Source of the DNA: RGIG9041 sp045593905
Lineage (GTDB): Bacteria; Bacillota; Clostridia; Oscillospirales; QAKW01
Reading direction: 5' to 3'
DNA: 64,000 nt
Assembly (NCBI GenBank): GCA_045593905.1
Contig: JAZNXL010000055.1
Span: 1-64,000 of the forward strand
The position numbers and the translations under genes are program-made. How positions within the stretch are numbered: the first letter of the stretch is position 1; each line of letters begins with the position of its first letter. The notes under the pieces were generated by a model, which saw nothing but the letters and a program-made list of their open reading frames with translations, ran no database searches and was not told the origin of the DNA. Positions 60,876 through 64,000 of the stretch are shown one piece after another.

Positions 60876-62117
60876 ATGAAAAAGAAAATTGAAGTTGGTA
60901 CAGTTATTTTTATTGTAATAGTTGCTATTGTTTTATCGGCTATTACAACGTATATGTATTTAACAAGTCTTATGCCAAGTCTTGTTGCAAAAGAGTCGTT
61001 TTACGATAAAATTACCGAGGTTGAAAATACCATCAAACAACGCTATGTAGGCGACGTTGACGACAAAAAAGCAATGGAATCATTGTTATATGGCTATGTT
61101 TCCGGTGTCGATAAGTATAGTACTTATCTCAATGCCGATGACTATGCTACCTATATGGAACAATTAGACGGCAAGTACTCTGGTATAGGTATTACAACAA
61201 AGTATATTTCAAGCAGCGGACTTTTACAGGTTGTAAATGTCAACTCTAATTCTCCTGCTCAAAATGCTAATATCAAGGCAGGGGATTTGATTGTTAAAAT
61301 CGGTGAAAAAGATGTAAGTTCTATCTCATATGATGAGGCTATTTCGCTCCTTCGCGCTGAAATTGGTACCGAAATGACTCTTGTTGTAATGCGCGATGAA
61401 AAAGAAATTACAAAAAAACTTACCGTAGCACAGTATCAAACATCAAGCATTGAATATAAAATGCTTTTAGACGATATAGGGTATGTATACATTAGCGAGT
61501 TTAGTAATACTACCTTTGACGACTTTAAAAAGGCTGTTGAAACACTCGAGACAGATGGCGCTCAAAAGTTTGTTTTTGATGTGAGAAACAACTCGGGCGG
61601 CAGTCTTACATCGGTTGTTAAAATTCTTGATTATTTGTTACCACAAGGAAAGCTTGTTACACTTAAAGATAAAGCAGGTAATGAAACCGAATATTCTTCA
61701 AATAAAGACAGCTTTGACAAGGAGTATACTGTAATAATTAACGGTTCAACCTATAGTGGCGGTGAACTTTTTGCTGCGGCAATTAAAGATTTTAAAGCTG
61801 CAAAATTAATAGGTAAAACCACCTACGGCAAAGGCTATGCTCAAGAAATTATACCTCTTTCAGAAGGCGCTATTTATCTTTCAACAAAGCTTTATTATCC
61901 GCCGAGCGGCGAAAACTATGAGGGCGTAGGCGTAGCTCCTGATATTGAAATTGATATTGCTACTGAACTTGAAAATAATTTCTATAACCTTGAAATTAAA
62001 GACGATACTCAGCTTGCCGAGGCATTGAAAACACTTGGTAAAACAATTGAATCGGAAGATGCAGACGAACAACCTGCTGACCAAGAACAAAACGACGAAG
62101 AAGACAAAAAAGATTAA
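60876..62117 (+). CDS. S41 carboxy-terminal processing protease
   Basis: 413 residues. N-terminal membrane helix, PDZ domain about 95-180 (YSGIGITTKY, IKAGDLIVKIG), catalytic Ser in NGSTYSGGELF and Lys in GKTTYGKGYAQ. CtpA/CtpB family; extracytoplasmic, acts on proteins at their C-termini and in some bacteria controls murein hydrolases or sporulation signals. Ten bases after the M23 gene, end of the operon. A C-terminal acidic tail is not conserved in the family. Confidence 0.92.
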   Translation: MKKKIEVGTVIFIVIVAIVLSAITTYMYLTSLMPSLVAKESFYDKITEVENTIKQRYVGDVDDKKAMESLLYGYVSGVDKYSTYLNADDYATYMEQLDGKYSGIGITTKYISSSGLLQVVNVNSNSPAQNANIKAGDLIVKIGEKDVSSISYDEAISLLRAEIGTEMTLVVMRDEKEITKKLTVAQYQTSSIEYKMLLDDIGYVYISEFSNTTFDDFKKAVETLETDGAQKFVFDVRNNSGGSLTSVVKILDYLLPQGKLVTLKDKAGNETEYSSNKDSFDKEYTVIINGSTYSGGELFAAAIKDFKAAKLIGKTTYGKGYAQEIIPLSEGAIYLSTKLYYPPSGENYEGVGVAPDIEIDIATELENNFYNLEIKDDTQLAEALKTLGKTIESEDADEQPADQEQNDEEDKKD

Positions 62118-62120
62118 ACA

Positions 62121-62152
62121 AAAACCCAACCGATATATCGGTTGGGTTTTGT
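62121..62152 (+). terminator. Terminator of the ftsEX operon
   Basis: AAAACCCAACCGA / TCGGTTGGGTTTT hairpin. Confidence 0.92.
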
Positions 62153-62190
62153 TCATTAAATCTTAAATATTTAGGATATTTATTATTGAT

Positions 62191-62688
62191 TTATTTTGTT
62201 GTTATGTTTAGTATTTCGGCGACATACATTCTATGCATACCGCCTGAAGAATAGGTTTTTTCGAACGCTTCGGTATCTACAAAACAATCTTTCTCAATGT
62301 CTTGTTTATACATCGTTTTGCACTCAATGTTAATTCTTGCTTCGCTTATAACAGGTGTTTCGTTGTCGGTGTATTCTAAAGTAAAACCACACTCTTTAAA
62401 TTTGTCGTAGTTCTTACCGCTGTTTCTTCCGCAAAATGTGAGTTTTTGTTTATATTCAGGTTCAAAAAAAGATAGTGAGAATGTTTTATGCTTTTCTAAA
62501 AATTCGTAAGTATATCTTTCGGGTCTCACATAAATTATTGCAATATTTTTAAAACAAAACACACCAAAGCCGCCAAAGCTTGCGGTCATTGTATTAGCTT
62601 TTTGCTTATCGCCGGCAGTAATCAGCATCCAATCGTTTTCGATTAATTTAAAAATATTATCTTGTAATTCTTTTGTAGTAATGTTCAT
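62191..62688 (-). CDS. Flavin-reductase-like (FMN-binding split barrel) protein
   Basis: 165 residues, with TAGDKQKANTMTASFGGFGV near 25-44 and the domain of flavin reductase/DIM6 family proteins; FMN-binding VRPERYTYEF. Substrate and partner unknown; perhaps an FMN-dependent redox protein. Monocistronic on the minus strand, AGGAGGAATAG before ATG 62688. Confidence 0.8.
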   Translation of the reverse strand: MNITTKELQDNIFKLIENDWMLITAGDKQKANTMTASFGGFGVFCFKNIAIIYVRPERYTYEFLEKHKTFSLSFFEPEYKQKLTFCGRNSGKNYDKFKECGFTLEYTDNETPVISEARINIECKTMYKQDIEKDCFVDTEAFEKTYSSGGMHRMYVAEILNITTK

Positions 62689-62792
62689 AATCTATTCCTC
62701 CTTGTTATATTTTATCATTATTCTGAAAAATTCGCAATAATTATCTTGTTTTATTATTTTTGAATAAAATAAAATAAAAACATGGTGATATT

Positions 62793-63020
62793 ATGACTGT
62801 AAAGTGCAAAAACCTTACAAATGCAATAAGAGCAAGTAAAGCACTTGCAAAAAACAATATAAATTGCAGTGTTATAAAACTAACAGATGAAAAAAGCGGT
62901 GGCGGCTGTATTCATGCCATAACCTTTTCAGATGAGCAAACTAATCGCGCGCTTCAAATAATGAATTTAAACGGAGTAAAGCTTCATAGTAAAGAAAATT
63001 TAAAATACGGTGGCGAGTAA
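62793..63020 (+). CDS. DUF3343 small protein (putative Se/S carrier-like)
   Basis: 75 residues, single domain similar to the C-terminal part of YedF-like proteins, with Cys25 and Cys39 (SGGGCIHAITF). Placed one base before a cysteine desulfurase, it may accept or pass sulfur or selenium. The pair is a hypothesis from context. Confidence 0.65.
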   Translation: MTVKCKNLTNAIRASKALAKNNINCSVIKLTDEKSGGGCIHAITFSDEQTNRALQIMNLNGVKLHSKENLKYGGE

Positions 63021-63021
63021 A

Positions 63022-64000
63022 ATGATATATTTCGATAATAGCGCCTCGTCTTATCCAAAACCGCCAACAGTAATTAATGAGGTTTGCAGTTTTATAAAGC
63101 ATAACGGTGCAAACCCTGGCAGAAGTTCACATAAACCTGCAATAACTGCTGCTGAAAAAATTTATGAAACACGCGAAACTATTGCAAAGTTTTTTGGTGT
63201 TTCAAATGCCGAGAATGTTGTTTTTGTTCCAAACGCCACGTATGGTCTAAATATGGTTATACAGGGCGTTGTGAACAGCGGCGACGAAATTGTTATAACT
63301 GACCTTGAACACAATAGTGTAATAAGACCTGTTCATAATCTTTTTGTAAATAAAGGTATTAAATACAAAATAGCCAAAACCGATTTGTACAATGACCGGG
63401 TCACCGTTGAAAATATTGCAAACTGTATAACCAATAAAACAAAGCTTGTGGTGTGTACACAGTGTTCAAATACTTGTGGTAAAGTTTTACCCATTAAAGA
63501 AATTGCAAATATACTTCCTGTAAACGTCAAATTTCTTGTTGATGGTTCTCAAGGTGCGGGAAGTGTTGCGATTAATTTAGAAAAATATGGTGTTGACTAT
63601 TATTGCGCCCCATCTCACAAGGGGCTTATGGGTATTCAGGGCAGCGGATTTTTAGCGATTAATTCAACCTTACCAAAACCAATTATGTTTGGTGGTACGG
63701 GCAGTGATAGCAATAACTTATTAATGCCCGGTTATTTGCCCGATGCGCTTGAAAGCGGTACACTTGCTACCCCTGCAATAATCAGTATGAAAAAAGGAAT
63801 AGACTTTATAAATTCAGTGGGTATAGAAAAAATCTATAATCACAAAGTCAACCTTACTCGAATTTTAGATTTTAAGCTGAAACAACTTGAAAACGCTATA
63901 ACATACACCGACTGTAAGAAAAATGATTTTTGCGGTGTGTACTGCTTTAATCTAAAAAGCAAGCCTTGTTGGGAGATTGCACAGTTTTTGTCAGAAAACG
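63022..64000 (+). CDS. Cysteine desulfurase family protein (class V aminotransferase), partial
   Basis: 326 residues to the window edge; C-terminus missing. Begins IYFDNSASSYPKPP, as NifS/SufS-like enzymes; PLP lysine in CAPSHKGLMG and HNS in DLEHNSVIRP. GGTGGCGAG just upstream of ATG 63022. Catalytic Cys may lie beyond the edge. Releases sulfur (or selenium) from cysteine; neighbour DUF3343 suggests selenium or sulfur trafficking. Confidence 0.85.
   Translation, partial: MIYFDNSASSYPKPPTVINEVCSFIKHNGANPGRSSHKPAITAAEKIYETRETIAKFFGVSNAENVVFVPNATYGLNMVIQGVVNSGDEIVITDLEHNSVIRPVHNLFVNKGIKYKIAKTDLYNDRVTVENIANCITNKTKLVVCTQCSNTCGKVLPIKEIANILPVNVKFLVDGSQGAGSVAINLEKYGVDYYCAPSHKGLMGIQGSGFLAINSTLPKPIMFGGTGSDSNNLLMPGYLPDALESGTLATPAIISMKKGIDFINSVGIEKIYNHKVNLTRILDFKLKQLENAITYTDCKKNDFCGVYCFNLKSKPCWEIAQFLSEN

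Overview
The window is low-GC, densely packed bacterial DNA from an anaerobic, probably spore-forming member of the Clostridia; a gut Oscillospirales-type lineage is my guess, not a demonstrated assignment. The evidence is: a spoIIGA-sigE pair with a recognisable pro-sigma-E cleavage region, an anaerobic (class III) ribonucleotide reductase with its radical-SAM activase, many sigma-A promoters of the TTGACA-N17-TATAAT kind, AGGAGG-type ribosome binding sites, and a vegetative gene set typical of Firmicutes (HPr, FtsEX, MurJ, MscL, HtpG under a CIRCE element). Both ends of the window cut genes: a glycosyltransferase at the left edge and a cysteine desulfurase at the right edge.

Layout. 1-4.9 kb: GtrB/GtrA-like glycosyltransferase (partial), membrane-anchored parvulin, the luxS-mtnN pair for S-adenosylhomocysteine recycling, and a DMT-family permease. 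4.9-14 kb: a complete histidine operon hisZGDCBHAF(IE) with overlapping genes, ending in an unexpected DUF4091 glycoside-hydrolase-like gene. 14-16.4 kb: BlaI/BlaR1-type repressor and membrane-protease signalling pair behind two near-identical palindromic operators. 16.4-21.7 kb: ATP-grasp gene, htpG with a CIRCE operator, mscL, trmO and thiT under a TPP riboswitch, and thioredoxin. 21.8-25.9 kb: nrdG, and nrdD (with a fused glutaredoxin-like domain) followed by a thioredoxin-reductase-like flavoprotein that lacks the usual NADPH motif; NrdR-type boxes lie at the nrdD promoter. 26-35.6 kb: one tight transcription unit of three SPFH/band-7 membrane proteins, a P1B-type ATPase, metF, a stand-alone MetH activation domain and metH. 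35.6-36.6 kb: an LDH/MDH-family dehydrogenase.

36.7-40.2 kb is the accessory region: a two-gene, translationally overlapping operon encoding (i) a 702-residue protein with eight 70-residue zinc-ribbon repeats split 5+3 around a PD-(D/E)XK nuclease core and (ii) an AbiTii-like protein. It sits beside a five-tRNA cluster (Gly-Arg-His-Gln-Pro) whose last tRNA has a mismatched acceptor end. This pair is the best candidate here for an undescribed defence system. The triple-SPFH/P-type ATPase unit is the best candidate for an undescribed housekeeping system.

40.8-64 kb: CPBP protease-cysK, two small lipoproteins, spoIIGA-sigE, a cell-envelope operon (MurJ flippase, O-antigen-ligase-like protein, two DUF4330 proteins), HPr, rpe plus an XRE regulator, a divergent EF-G paralogue with a lost NKxD motif, a DUF4830 protein, an RsuA-type pseudouridine synthase, an orphan UgpC/MsmK-type ABC ATPase, a CdaR/PucR-like regulator leading into ftsE-ftsX-M23 peptidase-S41 protease (a cell-division hydrolase-control operon), a flavin-reductase-like protein, and DUF3343 next to a cysteine desulfurase. 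No rRNA, CRISPR array, insertion sequence or prophage module was seen.
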